Source of the DNA: Candidatus Aminicenantota bacterium
Lineage (GTDB): Bacteria; Acidobacteriota; Aminicenantia; Aminicenantales; Aminicenantaceae
Direction of reading: 5' to 3'
DNA length: 37,204 bases
Assembly: GCA_016926925.1 (NCBI GenBank)
Contig: JAFGNQ010000366.1
Location: forward strand, 1-37,204
Made by a program: the position numbers and the translations under genes. Positions 16,040 to 25,257 of the stretch are shown piece after piece (position 1 is the first letter of the stretch; every line of letters begins with the position of its first letter). Under the pieces are notes generated by a model that did no database searches, was not told the origin of the DNA, and saw only the letters and a program-made list of their open reading frames with translations.

Positions 16040-17575
16040 TTAATCTTTCTCCAATTTGGCTATCCGCTCTTGGAGTTCTTGAATAGTCTGCTGCTGCTCT
16101 TGAACGACCTTGGTTAAAACAGCCACGATATCCATGGGGCTCAATCCCTTTCTGTCGCCGGCTGCTACAAGATCCGGCACATCTTCCGCTATAAATCCCA
16201 CATGCTCTTCCGCCTCAGCGGATTTGAATTGAAATTTCACGGGATGGAGATCGTTGAAGGCTTCAAACGCCTCCGGTCCGGTCAAATCTCTTATGTTGTT
16301 TTTCAGGCTTCTGCTCGAGGCATCCGTCCACACGCCCCCGGAGGTGCAGGTGGCTCCGTTGGCCATGTCCAAGCTTCCATTCGTGTTCAGCGTCATGGTG
16401 ACACCGGCTCCCACCGTAAACTTCACCGGGTGCATCGAGTAGGAACCGAAATTGACCTGGTTGGATTTAGCCGCAAAATAGACTTTCGCCCCGTCTGTCC
16501 TGTCGATCAAAAAAATGACGTTGTCTCCCGTTCCCTCCAGCTCCAGGTTGGTGGAAGGGGACCAAGTTCCTATTCCGACGTATCCGTTGCTTTTGAGGCA
16601 TAAAGTGCTGGATGGAGTGCTGGGCTGGATCCGGAACGGAAGCTTGGATCCGTTGGTGGCATCCCTGATGAAAAAATTGGATTCATTTCCCGCTAAATCC
16701 CAAGTCTGGGCCGTCCATCCTCCGGATGAGTCCTGCTCCAGCCGGGTCGTCGGTGTGTCCGAATCTTTGATATGGAGCTCGACAACGGGAGTCGACGTCC
16801 CCAGGCCTACCCGGCCGTAATCTTCCACATAGAGGGAATTGGCCGGCGCTCCGGCTTCGATCTTGAAAATTGAAGCACCGGCGGTGGCGTCCTCTATGGA
16901 AAAATAGTTCGCACCCCCGCTCGCAGAATCGTTGGCGACAAGCCTCCAGTCATTAGAGGGAAAACCGGCGAGGTTGCTGGTATCTTCGAAGTAAAGCCGG
17001 AGGTTGTTCTCTTTCATTTTTATCGTATCGAATCCAAAAGACTCCCCGTTCACACCGTCGAAGCCGACGGACAGGCTGCCCATGATGATCACATCATCGT
17101 TGATGACCTGGTCTTCTATGCCGAGATCGGGCTCCGGTTCGGAGTTGACGCTCTGAACCACACCACCTCCGTGGACAGCGAAATGCCCGGACTGCACGTA
17201 ATCTTTCGTGTCCAGCTTCTTCGGCTCGAATCCGGATTCGGATTCCTCGGATCGCACCCCTTTCTCCTGGAAGAGACCCATGCGAAGCTCATAGGTATAC
17301 GTCCCATCCATGAAGGGACCTGGGATAGAATACGACACAGAGCCCCCTCCTGTGAAATTTGCCTGATAAACATTCCCGTCGGGACAGGAGACGCTCAAGT
17401 CGAGGCTGGTATAGGCCAACCTCGGTTGGATGTGGATGCTTCCGGAGTCAAAAAAGACCTGCGCAATCCGGCTTTGCGGACCCCTCTGGTCGGCACCGGC
17501 AGTGATGCCGACCATCACGGACAACATGAATCCTGCGATGGCCGCGACAATTAAACATTTGATTTTTTTCTGCAT
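16040..17575 (-). CDS. Secreted fibre-like protein with S74 self-cleaving chaperone domain
   Basis: The 511-residue protein has a signal peptide (about 1-28, hydrophobic IVAAIAGFMLSVMVGITAG) followed by beta-rich repeats such as GRVGLGTSTPVVELHI (254-269) and GYVGIGTWSPSTNLEL (331-346), typical of tail-fibre-type trimeric beta structures. The C-terminus is a peptidase S74 intramolecular chaperone: SSRSLKNNI (420-428) supplies the Ser420/Lys425 dyad, with HVGFIAEDVPDL (458-469) and a coiled coil at about 490-510. S74 domains assist trimer folding and then cut themselves off. The SD AGGAGGA is five bases before ATG 17575. It is first in the leftward operon. A role as a secreted fibre or glycan-binding protein is inferred. 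Confidence 0.88.
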   Translation of the reverse strand: MQKKIKCLIVAAIAGFMLSVMVGITAGADQRGPQSRIAQVFFDSGSIHIQPRLAYTSLDLSVSCPDGNVYQANFTGGGSVSYSIPGPFMDGTYTYELRMGLFQEKGVRSEESESGFEPKKLDTKDYVQSGHFAVHGGGVVQSVNSEPEPDLGIEDQVINDDVIIMGSLSVGFDGVNGESFGFDTIKMKENNLRLYFEDTSNLAGFPSNDWRLVANDSASGGANYFSIEDATAGASIFKIEAGAPANSLYVEDYGRVGLGTSTPVVELHIKDSDTPTTRLEQDSSGGWTAQTWDLAGNESNFFIRDATNGSKLPFRIQPSTPSSTLCLKSNGYVGIGTWSPSTNLELEGTGDNVIFLIDRTDGAKVYFAAKSNQVNFGSYSMHPVKFTVGAGVTMTLNTNGSLDMANGATCTSGGVWTDASSRSLKNNIRDLTGPEAFEAFNDLHPVKFQFKSAEAEEHVGFIAEDVPDLVAAGDRKGLSPMDIVAVLTKVVQEQQQTIQELQERIAKLEKD

Positions 17576-17755
17576 GACATTCCTCCTTTTTCGATTGGTT
17601 CAAAACCCGGAGTTAGATTCACCGAAATGATCCAGGTTCTACTCTGAGCACTCTCCTAGTAATTTAGTCGGTTCATTCACCGTTTTCCGAATTTCTGTTT
17701 TCCTAATCTTCCATTTTTAATATTAAGTGATTAATATAAGCAAAAGAAAACCGCG
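17576..17755. promoter_or_regulatory. Divergent promoter region with AT-rich palindrome
   Basis: This 180-bp spacer separates the leftward S74/ABC operon from the rightward flippase operon, so it should hold both promoters. It is AT-rich near the flippase. A perfect inverted repeat, ATATTAA-GTGA-TTAATAT, lies at 17720-17737, 18 bp before the flippase ATG. It could be an operator, or simply part of an AT-rich -10 region. No strong -35/-10 pair can be fixed by eye. Confidence 0.45.
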
Positions 17756-19330
17756 ATGTCCAAGAAAAATTTCAGCTCTCGCGAAAATGATATTCTGGTG
17801 ATTGCCAAAGGTGCAGGGATCGTGTTCAGCGGGACGCTCATCGGATCCGGTTTGCGGTATGTTTTTCAAATCATGGCTGCGCGGAATTTGGGGCCGGAGC
17901 TTTTCGGACTTTTCACCCTCGGTTTCGCAGCCTATAAAATTGCCGGCATGATCGCGGAATTAGGCCTTCCCAACGGCCTTTTAAGGTTCATCCCTATTTT
18001 TCACGGAGAAAACGACCCGGCCAGAACCAAAGGCGTCATCACCGACTCAAGAAACCTAGGCTTTTTTGCGAGCATAGTCATAAGCGCTTCGTTATTCCTG
18101 TTTTCGGGACCTATGGCCACATCCGTATTCCATGCTCCGGAGCTCGCTCCCGTAATGCGGCTTTTTGCTGCCGCCATACCCTTTGCTACACTGACGACTC
18201 TTTTCCTGTTCGGAACGCAGGGTTTCAAGATAATGAAATATAAAATTCTCGTAAGAGAAATCTTCGAACCCTCCGTAAGAATCATTCTGGTTCTCATTCT
18301 GTCGCTGCTGACATGGAAACTGTACGGGATCGTGCTGGCTTATATCATCCCGATCCTTCTCGCAACCGCAATCTCATCCTCTTACCTAAAGAAAGTGTTC
18401 CCCGATGTCGCAAAAAAAAGTGTGGCGACAATCCGGGAAACTCGAAAACTACTGAATTTTTCACTGCCTCTGCTTTTCGTCCAGTTCTTCGGTCTGGTCG
18501 TGCTCTGGACGGATACATTGATGCTCGGTTACTTCCGGACGGCTGAAGAAGTCGGCATCTACGGGGCCGCCCAAAGAACGGCTCTGCTCGGCAGCTTGAT
18601 CAGCACATCTTTCGGATCTATTTTTGCTCCCATCATATCCGGTTTGTTCAACAGGAAGGAATTCGACAAGCTGAGGAGCTACTTCCAAACAGTTGCCAAG
18701 TGGATATTCTCCTTCAGCTTCCCGCTACTTTTGGCTGTGATCCTGCTCTCCGAGCACATCCTCGGAATCTTCGGACATGAGTTCAGAGTGGGGTCAGGGA
18801 GCCTGATACTTCTGAGCCTGGCATGGATCGTCCATTCAGCCGTGGGCTCCGCCGGACAGATGATCATAATGACCGGGAGGCAGAAACTGCATCTGCTCAA
18901 CATGATTTTCGTTGTCATCGTCAACATCGTCCTCAACATTGTTTTCATCCCATCCTACGGGATGAAAGGAGCGGCCCTGGCCACATTCACATCCATCGCA
19001 CTTTTTAACATAATGGAACTGCTGCAAGTGCGGCTCATTTTGAAAATTCAACCCTACCGTGCGGATTTTTTAAAGCCCGTACTCGCAGGTACCCTCTCAG
19101 CTGCAATCCTCTTTTTATTGACAGAGTCGATTTTCAACGGATATAATCCCCTCTCAATAGCTGTTCTATGTTTTGTGTTCTTCAGCACATATACGGTCTT
19201 CATTGTCATTCTCGGCCTCCAGGAAGAAGACAAAACCGTCTTAAGCAGGATCAAAGAGGCAATCTCAGCCGCCGCTCGACCAGGGAAAAACCGGGAAGGC
19301 GACAATCTGGATAAAACCGGAAAGAAATGA
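17756..19330 (+). CDS. Wzx-type polysaccharide flippase (MVF/MATE-like)
   Basis: A 524-residue polytopic protein with about 12-14 transmembrane helices. The N-terminus KGAGIVFSGTLIGSGLRYVF followed by ARNLGPELFGLFTLG is the classic start of the polysaccharide synthase (PF01943-like) and MATE-type flippases. It should flip a lipid-linked glycan or glycolipid across the inner membrane. It starts the rightward operon and overlaps the following radical SAM gene by 4 bp (ATGA). Having both a Wzx-type flippase and an ABC exporter in one locus is unusual. The C-terminal tail of about 35 residues is hydrophilic. Confidence 0.92.
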   Translation: MSKKNFSSRENDILVIAKGAGIVFSGTLIGSGLRYVFQIMAARNLGPELFGLFTLGFAAYKIAGMIAELGLPNGLLRFIPIFHGENDPARTKGVITDSRNLGFFASIVISASLFLFSGPMATSVFHAPELAPVMRLFAAAIPFATLTTLFLFGTQGFKIMKYKILVREIFEPSVRIILVLILSLLTWKLYGIVLAYIIPILLATAISSSYLKKVFPDVAKKSVATIRETRKLLNFSLPLLFVQFFGLVVLWTDTLMLGYFRTAEEVGIYGAAQRTALLGSLISTSFGSIFAPIISGLFNRKEFDKLRSYFQTVAKWIFSFSFPLLLAVILLSEHILGIFGHEFRVGSGSLILLSLAWIVHSAVGSAGQMIIMTGRQKLHLLNMIFVVIVNIVLNIVFIPSYGMKGAALATFTSIALFNIMELLQVRLILKIQPYRADFLKPVLAGTLSAAILFLLTESIFNGYNPLSIAVLCFVFFSTYTVFIVILGLQEEDKTVLSRIKEAISAAARPGKNREGDNLDKTGKK

Positions 19331-20820
19331 CCGATATAATACTGGCTAAGCTCGAGCCTCAACACTCGGCGGACATCGCTGCCCCTCCGTTCGGCATTTT
19401 GTACTTGGCAGATGCCCTCATGAAAAAAGGCTACTCGGTGGCTCTCTACCATGAACTAGGGACAAAAGATGCGGTCCAAAACCTCGTCCGAAAAGTGGAA
19501 AAGGAAAAACCGATCTTCGTCGGTTTCTCGAATTTCACGACCTCCCCACTCCATATGGCTAAAAAAGCCTCTATGGATATTAAAAAGCAATGCGGTGTCC
19601 CGGTGATATGGGGTGGGGTGCATCCGACCATTTTTCCCGAGGAAACTTTGCGACATGACTTTGTCGACATCGTCGCGATCGGCGAAGGGGAAGAAACCAT
19701 TCTAGAGCTTGCGGCCCTGCTGTCCCGGCAGAACCTGAATGCCGATGGGCTCAGTAAGATCATGGGCATCGGTTTTAAACGGGACGGACGGGTGATTATC
19801 AACGAACGGCGGCCTTTCATTAAAAATCTCGATGATTACTCACCGGCATGGGATTTGGTGGATATCGAAAAGTACCTACTCTCGGAGAAGCACTTTTACA
19901 CACAGATAGGATCGAAGATTTCAGCGCAGAAGATGGCCGCTGTCATCACAAGCAGAGGGTGTCCCTGGCGGTGCGGATACTGCTACAACCAATCCGTCAA
20001 CAAAAGAACTTTTAGGGCGCAATCGGTGAGCAAAGTCGTAAAAGAAGTCGAAAACCTCAAACAGCTTGGAGTATCCGCCCTGATCTTCGAAGACGATAAT
20101 TTTTTCGCCAGCCGTAACAGAGCTCTGGAAATCATAAGGAACATAAACATGCCCTGGTCCTGTTCGATCAGGGCGGATTACATAGCCAAATGGGGCGAAG
20201 GCTTCATCAGAGAGCTTGCAGCGAATCAGTGCTTCGAATTGAGGATCGGGGCCGAATCCGGATCCCAGAGAATCCTGGATTTGATGAAAAAAGACATTAC
20301 CGTAGAGCAAATCAGAGAAGCGATCGAACTTTGCTCGCAATACAAAATCAAGAACCTGCTCAACTTCATGGTGGGCATACCAGGGGAAAGCTGGGATGAC
20401 GTCCTCCAAACCCTGAATTTAATCGATGAACTGGAAAGATCCAGCGAGCATGTCACCGTGTCGTCGGTCGGCATTTACGCACCGTGGCCCGGGGCGTTTC
20501 TCCACGAGAAAGCCGTAGAGAATGGTTTCAGGCCCCCGAAGACACTAGAGGGATGGTCACAGTTCTGGGCCCAAAGGATGAAGATGGCGCCCTACATGGA
20601 CAGGCGCATCAAGTTCATAGGGTTTTACAGGACTCTGATCAGGAAAGATTTCAAGCGGCTCCCAATGCCGGCTCTTGCCAGACTTCTAAGGGGTATCGCC
20701 CTGTTGAGATGGCAAAAAAGATTTTTCCGGTATCCTTTGGATTACTACGTCCCGGCTTTCTTCCTGAGGGCACTAAGAAAAATCGGCCTGGCAAAAGTAT
20801 CCCAAGCGATTTATGAATAG
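19327..20820 (+). CDS. B12-binding-type radical SAM protein
   Basis: A 497-residue protein. The N-terminal B12-binding-type domain (1-130) starts with APPFGILYLADAL (19-31) and contains VIWGGVHPTIFPEE (93-106). The radical SAM core has SRGCPWRCGYCYNQ (209-222), giving Cys212, Cys216 and Cys219, and later FEDDNFF and RIGAESGSQRIL, the usual beta-strand motifs. The C-terminal 100 residues are basic and less conserved. Members of this architecture perform methylation or other C-C chemistry on lipids, antibiotics or hopanoids; the substrate here is unknown. The gene overlaps the flippase by 4 bp, so they are translationally coupled. It differs in length and tail from the one at 667-1956. Confidence 0.9.
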   Translation: MTDIILAKLEPQHSADIAAPPFGILYLADALMKKGYSVALYHELGTKDAVQNLVRKVEKEKPIFVGFSNFTTSPLHMAKKASMDIKKQCGVPVIWGGVHPTIFPEETLRHDFVDIVAIGEGEETILELAALLSRQNLNADGLSKIMGIGFKRDGRVIINERRPFIKNLDDYSPAWDLVDIEKYLLSEKHFYTQIGSKISAQKMAAVITSRGCPWRCGYCYNQSVNKRTFRAQSVSKVVKEVENLKQLGVSALIFEDDNFFASRNRALEIIRNINMPWSCSIRADYIAKWGEGFIRELAANQCFELRIGAESGSQRILDLMKKDITVEQIREAIELCSQYKIKNLLNFMVGIPGESWDDVLQTLNLIDELERSSEHVTVSSVGIYAPWPGAFLHEKAVENGFRPPKTLEGWSQFWAQRMKMAPYMDRRIKFIGFYRTLIRKDFKRLPMPALARLLRGIALLRWQKRFFRYPLDYYVPAFFLRALRKIGLAKVSQAIYE

Positions 20821-20858
20821 ACTCGTTTTCCTTACAAATAAATTTTAGAGGGAATGTT

Positions 20859-22805
20859 ATGAAACCTACCACAGTGCCCACGACGAAAAGGTCGCTTTTT
20901 CACCTCATTCCGGGCCTTTGCGCCGGCTTTTCCATAGGATTCCTGTTGGCGTATCTTGAATCGGTTTATCTCATTTTCAAAGTTGGCCCTTTCCTCGTTG
21001 ATTTCCCTTTTTTGTTGAAAGCCATCCTCATCTACTGCTCTGTGGGTGCCGTTCTGGGATTTTTCGTTTCTGGAGTTCTGTACGTCGTATTTTTCAGGAA
21101 AAAAACACATCCGAAAGGCCGCATATTCGCCTTTTATTTCGCTGTCTTTTTGGGCGGCGGGATTTTTACCGAGATATTCTTTTACCTAATGGATATTATC
21201 CCCTATGGCGGAGCACACAAAGGATCGTTCGAGACCCTGTTTCGCGTCTTTCTCGGGCTTATAGTCTCATTCTTGTCAGCTGCATTCGTGTACATTATCC
21301 TGAAAAAGCTTTTGTCCCGGTCCCATTCCGTAAGCCGTTTGCAGAGAATGAGATTTTTCAAGGTATTGCTGATTCCGGCTTCCCTATTTCTTCTTTTCGC
21401 TCTCTTCTTACAGATTGCATCCGGATCGGAAAAACGTCTGATCCAATCCAAAAAACCCGGATCCGGCAAAGACTTCCCCAACATCATTCTTATTGTCATC
21501 GATGCCTTGCGAGCCGACCATCTCTCCTGTTACGGCTATCCGCTGCCCACTTCGCCCAATATCGATGCTCTGGCCGAGCAGGGAATTCTGTTCCAATCTT
21601 CTTTTGCGGCCTCCAACTGGTCGGTGCCCACACACGCCTCCCTTTTTACAGGCCTCTATCCATCATCTCATGGGGCCTATTCTATTCTATCCGTTTTAAG
21701 GGAGGATATTCCCGCCCTCCCTGAAATATTATCCCAGAACGGTTATCATTCCATCAGCATATGCAACAACCCGCTGCTGGGCGAAGGCTACGGACTGGAC
21801 AGGGGATTTGACCTGGTGTTGGGGTTTGAAAATGAAGATAAAGTCTCTTTGACGCTGGTCAGGCTATGGCAGAAATTCATGACGGAAGACTCCCTCGCCG
21901 ACGACATCCTCGATTTCACCGAAAAATGGGTGGATCACTGCCACGAACTCAAAGTGCCTCACCTGGTCTTCGTGAATTTGTTGGACGTCCACAGCCCCTA
22001 TAGTCCCAAAGAGCCTTATTTTTCCGAATTCATCGAATCCCTGGACCTCGATAAAGTCAACCTTCCCTTGATGCAAAAATTTGCAAACAATGAGATCAGA
22101 ACGAGAGAGGAATTACCGGTCCTGCTGTCGAAATTCACCGAAAGCGACCTCGCTTACCTCCACAGGCTGTACGACAGCAACATTCGCTATGTCGACGAAC
22201 AGATAGGGAACCTGATCCGGGCCCTGAAGAAGGCAGACCAGCTTGAGAATACGCTCATCGTGATTACCGCGGATCACGGTGAATATCTGGGAGAGCACGG
22301 ATCCATCGGGCACGTTATCTCCAAGCTATACAACCCGGGATTGAAAATTCCCCTGATACTTTGGCTGCCTGAAAAATTGGAGCCCGGGATTGAAAAAAGA
22401 TATATGTCGCAAATCGATGTCTTCCCTACCATCCTCTCTATATTAGGATTATCCCGCCTCATCCCCAAAAATATTCAAGGCCGGGACCTTCTCTCGGACG
22501 GCGAAGCCGCGGATGTCATCGCCGAATTCTGGGATGACGCCAACAACGCATTTCTCAGAACGATTATTTCCGAGGGAACGAAACTCATTGTCGGAAGGAA
22601 AGGCGGACTGGAAATGTACGACATCATCAATGATCCAGGAGAGAACACCGACCTTTTCAACAAGGATTCCGAGAAAGCGAAGACTTTGTATGAGACTTTG
22701 AACCGGACCATCGACTCTATCGAACACGTCAAACCCAAAATCGATGAAAAAAAACAGAAACGATTGAAGGCCTTGCTCAAAAGCCTGGGTTATATTGATG
22801 ATTGA
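20859..22805 (+). CDS. Membrane sulfatase-like (alkaline phosphatase superfamily) protein with Ser in place of the modified Cys
   Basis: The 648-residue protein has about five N-terminal transmembrane segments (17-186), then a sulfatase-type domain. NIILIVIDALRADHLSCYGY (208-227) gives metal ligands Asp215 and likely Asp216/Asp220 positions. The nucleophile motif reads S255-V-P-T-H259-A-S-L-F-T-G, where classical sulfatases have C/S-x-P-x-R. TADHGEYLGEHG carries metal ligands further on. The Arg-to-His change argues against standard formylglycine formation, so phosphotransferase, phosphodiesterase or Ser-based activity is likely. The C-terminus ends in LKSLGYIDD. AGAGGG-like SD (GAGGGAATGTT) precedes ATG 20859. 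It could transfer or remove a headgroup on the lipid-linked glycan outside the cytoplasm. Confidence 0.86.
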   Translation: MKPTTVPTTKRSLFHLIPGLCAGFSIGFLLAYLESVYLIFKVGPFLVDFPFLLKAILIYCSVGAVLGFFVSGVLYVVFFRKKTHPKGRIFAFYFAVFLGGGIFTEIFFYLMDIIPYGGAHKGSFETLFRVFLGLIVSFLSAAFVYIILKKLLSRSHSVSRLQRMRFFKVLLIPASLFLLFALFLQIASGSEKRLIQSKKPGSGKDFPNIILIVIDALRADHLSCYGYPLPTSPNIDALAEQGILFQSSFAASNWSVPTHASLFTGLYPSSHGAYSILSVLREDIPALPEILSQNGYHSISICNNPLLGEGYGLDRGFDLVLGFENEDKVSLTLVRLWQKFMTEDSLADDILDFTEKWVDHCHELKVPHLVFVNLLDVHSPYSPKEPYFSEFIESLDLDKVNLPLMQKFANNEIRTREELPVLLSKFTESDLAYLHRLYDSNIRYVDEQIGNLIRALKKADQLENTLIVITADHGEYLGEHGSIGHVISKLYNPGLKIPLILWLPEKLEPGIEKRYMSQIDVFPTILSILGLSRLIPKNIQGRDLLSDGEAADVIAEFWDDANNAFLRTIISEGTKLIVGRKGGLEMYDIINDPGENTDLFNKDSEKAKTLYETLNRTIDSIEHVKPKIDEKKQKRLKALLKSLGYIDD

Positions 22806-22816
22806 ATCGGCACAGC

Positions 22817-24118
22817 ATGACGCATCGCAATACGGTAACTCCTAAAATTAAGAGACACACCAACACCCGCAATCTGCTCCTCCTGATCCTGATTCTCTCT
22901 CTTTTCTTAAGGCTTTCCTTCTGCCTCGTCGTCTATCCCAGAATGATCGAAAAAAAGGGAGAGGAGATGGGGTGGACAGTTAAGGGGGAACTGGCAGTAG
23001 AACCCTATGATGCCATTGCCAGGAATATCCTGGCGGGAAAGGGCTATGTGGATGACTCCCAGCGCATAAACCTCGAGCGGCTGCCCCTCTACGTGTATTT
23101 TCTTGTCCTGGTTTATAAAGCCTGGGGAACCGAGATCTGGAAACTCCAAATTGTCCAATCCGTTCTGGACACCCTATCCTGCCTCCTGATATTTTTCATT
23201 TCCTTACAATTTTTTAAGGACAGGACAGCCGCACTTCTTGGGGCTGCGTTCTACGCCGTTTATTTCAAAATGATCGGTATCGTGTCCCGTCCTCTTACGG
23301 AAACCCTTTACGTACTGCTTCTGCTTATCTTTATTTATATTTTTCTGTCTTCCTTCAAATCTAAATCAGCGGCATTTCTATCAGGCATCTTGCTGGGAAT
23401 GCTGACGCTTACCCGCCCGATCACACTACTTTTTCCTGGTGCGGCCGTCGGCCTTTATTTCTGGAAGTCGAGGAAGACGGCCTTCTCCAAAGCGGGTTTG
23501 CTCTCTCTGGGATTTCTTCTACTTGTCCTACCCCTCTTCGTCCGAAATTATCTCCTTGAAGGCAGGGTGTTTTTTTCGACCCGCGGGGGAAAAATGCTGT
23601 ATCTCGGGACAATCATCGACTATTCGAAAGATTTTCGAATGGAAGAGTTGAACCGGCTGCGGGAAATCAACGAAAAATACCCTTCCCTCCCCTACAGCAT
23701 CAAAGAGGACAACGCGCTTAGAAATAAAGCGGTCAAGAACATCCTAAGAGACCCAACGGCATATGCAAGGAGAATACTCCACCGCGCCTATCTTTTTTGG
23801 GTTTATCCCGATTTTTCCACTCGATTGATGAGCCTGAAAACGGTGGGGATTGCCGCATACATGATCATTTTGATCTCTTTGGCGGTCTTCGGCTTCCGTT
23901 CGGCACACAAGGCCGGCCTGTCCTACGCCCCGTTTTCGGTTACGCTCCTCTATTTCTATCTAGCTCACATCCCTATCTATGCACTCTCTAGATTCTCGCT
24001 CCCCGTGTTTCCCATCTTATTCATGTTCGCCGGCTTCGGAATTGCGAACATCATAAAAAGACATGAACACGGTATTTCAAACCCGACAGCAGAAGTCACC
24101 GCCCCGGAATCGCCATAA
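22817..24118 (+). CDS. GT39/ArnT-like membrane glycosyltransferase
   Basis: A 433-residue polytopic protein with an N-terminal TM (LLLLILILSLFLRLSF), a periplasmic loop containing EPYDAIARNILAGKGY, and some ten further hydrophobic segments. The loop resembles the acidic loop 1 of the ArnT/PMT-like (GT39, PF13231) families that use polyprenyl-phosphate sugars as donors on the periplasmic side. The frame can also start at TTG 22802, which overlaps the sulfatase stop by 4 bp and adds five residues; I prefer ATG 22817, though neither has a strong SD. It should decorate the glycan or lipid after flipping. Confidence 0.85.
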   Translation: MTHRNTVTPKIKRHTNTRNLLLLILILSLFLRLSFCLVVYPRMIEKKGEEMGWTVKGELAVEPYDAIARNILAGKGYVDDSQRINLERLPLYVYFLVLVYKAWGTEIWKLQIVQSVLDTLSCLLIFFISLQFFKDRTAALLGAAFYAVYFKMIGIVSRPLTETLYVLLLLIFIYIFLSSFKSKSAAFLSGILLGMLTLTRPITLLFPGAAVGLYFWKSRKTAFSKAGLLSLGFLLLVLPLFVRNYLLEGRVFFSTRGGKMLYLGTIIDYSKDFRMEELNRLREINEKYPSLPYSIKEDNALRNKAVKNILRDPTAYARRILHRAYLFWVYPDFSTRLMSLKTVGIAAYMIILISLAVFGFRSAHKAGLSYAPFSVTLLYFYLAHIPIYALSRFSLPVFPILFMFAGFGIANIIKRHEHGISNPTAEVTAPESP

Positions 24119-25249
24119 ATGAAGACAAAAAAAGAAGAACTTAAAAAAATCCGCTCTCTGCGGACGATATCATCGCCTCAGAGAATTGCAGGCAATTTCT
24201 TGAAATACAACCTGCGACGGGCATCTGCCAAGCCCCCTCGGCCCAACGCCATGTGCATCTACGTCACTTACATGTGCCAAATGCGGTGTCAAATGTGTGA
24301 AATATGGAAAATGGATGACAAGAAGGCGCATGACACAGAGCTTTCTTTGAGCGAATGGGGCTCGATTCTGGCCGATCCTCTCTTCACCCGGCTCGAATTC
24401 ATCAATGTGAACGGCGGAGAGCCCAATCTAAGGCAAGATCTGCCGAAGATGGTAGAACTGTTCGCAGAAAAATTCCCGCGTCTCCGGACTATCACCATGA
24501 ATTCCAACGGATTGCCGGTTCAACGGGCTTCGGCCAATGTCGCAGAGATAAGCCGCATTTGCCGGGATAGGGACATTCGCTTTTCAGTCAGCATCTCATT
24601 GCACGCTCTGGGGAGTGTATTCGATGAAATCGTCGGAGTTCCGAACGCCTATCCCAAGGTTCTGGAAACACTCAGAGCACTCAAAAAAATGCAAGAATCC
24701 CTTCCTTTTTACCTCGGTGTCAACTGCGTCATAACGGATACGAACATCGATCACCTGCACGACATGCTGCAGTGGAGCCGGGAAGAAAACATACCCGTCA
24801 ATTTTACCTTGGGTGAAGTTCGGGATCGCTTCCATAATTTGGATACGAATGTCATGAGTGCGATCCGGACCCATAAAAAGAAAGATCTGCTCAAGTTTTT
24901 GAGATCGTTGGCCAAGAACAAATCTCTGTTCAATCAACATGCGTACCGGTACAGGCAGCTTGCCGATATGATAGAGCTCGACAAGAAGAGAAGAATCTCC
25001 TGTCATTATGCTATGGGAGGAGTTATATTGGGCTCGGAGGGAACACTGTACTACTGCAAGGACAGTCGACCCATAGGAAATTGCCGGGAGCGATCGGCAG
25101 AAGCACTTTACTTTGATCCGGAAAATCTGAGCTACCGAAAAAAAGAACTTATCGAAAAAAAATGCAGGACGTGCCCCCCCAACACCTTCAACAGGATCGA
25201 GCTGGAAAAAGACCTGCTGAAGTATATCGGGTTTCTGTTGACTAAATGA
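24119..25249 (+). CDS. Radical SAM protein with C-terminal Cys cluster (SPASM/twitch-like)
   Basis: The 376-residue enzyme has C53-x3-C57-x2-C60 in YMCQMRCQMCEIW. INVNGGEPNLRQDLPK (98-113) is the GGE motif, and TMNSNGLP and FSVSISLHAL follow as core strands. The C-terminal part contains at least five Cys (ISCHYAMGG, YYCKDSRPIGNC, EKKCRTCPP), which suggests an auxiliary Fe-S cluster. There is no B12-binding domain. MoaA/PqqE-like members of this type modify peptides, sugars or cofactors, and the substrate here is unknown. ATG 24119 directly follows the GT39 stop. The 3' end overlaps the possible first ATG of the CapK-like gene. Confidence 0.9.
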   Translation: MKTKKEELKKIRSLRTISSPQRIAGNFLKYNLRRASAKPPRPNAMCIYVTYMCQMRCQMCEIWKMDDKKAHDTELSLSEWGSILADPLFTRLEFINVNGGEPNLRQDLPKMVELFAEKFPRLRTITMNSNGLPVQRASANVAEISRICRDRDIRFSVSISLHALGSVFDEIVGVPNAYPKVLETLRALKKMQESLPFYLGVNCVITDTNIDHLHDMLQWSREENIPVNFTLGEVRDRFHNLDTNVMSAIRTHKKKDLLKFLRSLAKNKSLFNQHAYRYRQLADMIELDKKRRISCHYAMGGVILGSEGTLYYCKDSRPIGNCRERSAEALYFDPENLSYRKKELIEKKCRTCPPNTFNRIELEKDLLKYIGFLLTK

Positions 25250-25257
25250 GGACGCAT

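Noticed and set aside
20859..22805. Classical formylglycine sulfatase
   Set aside because: The Arg of the C/S-x-P-x-R signature is His, so I call it sulfatase-like only.
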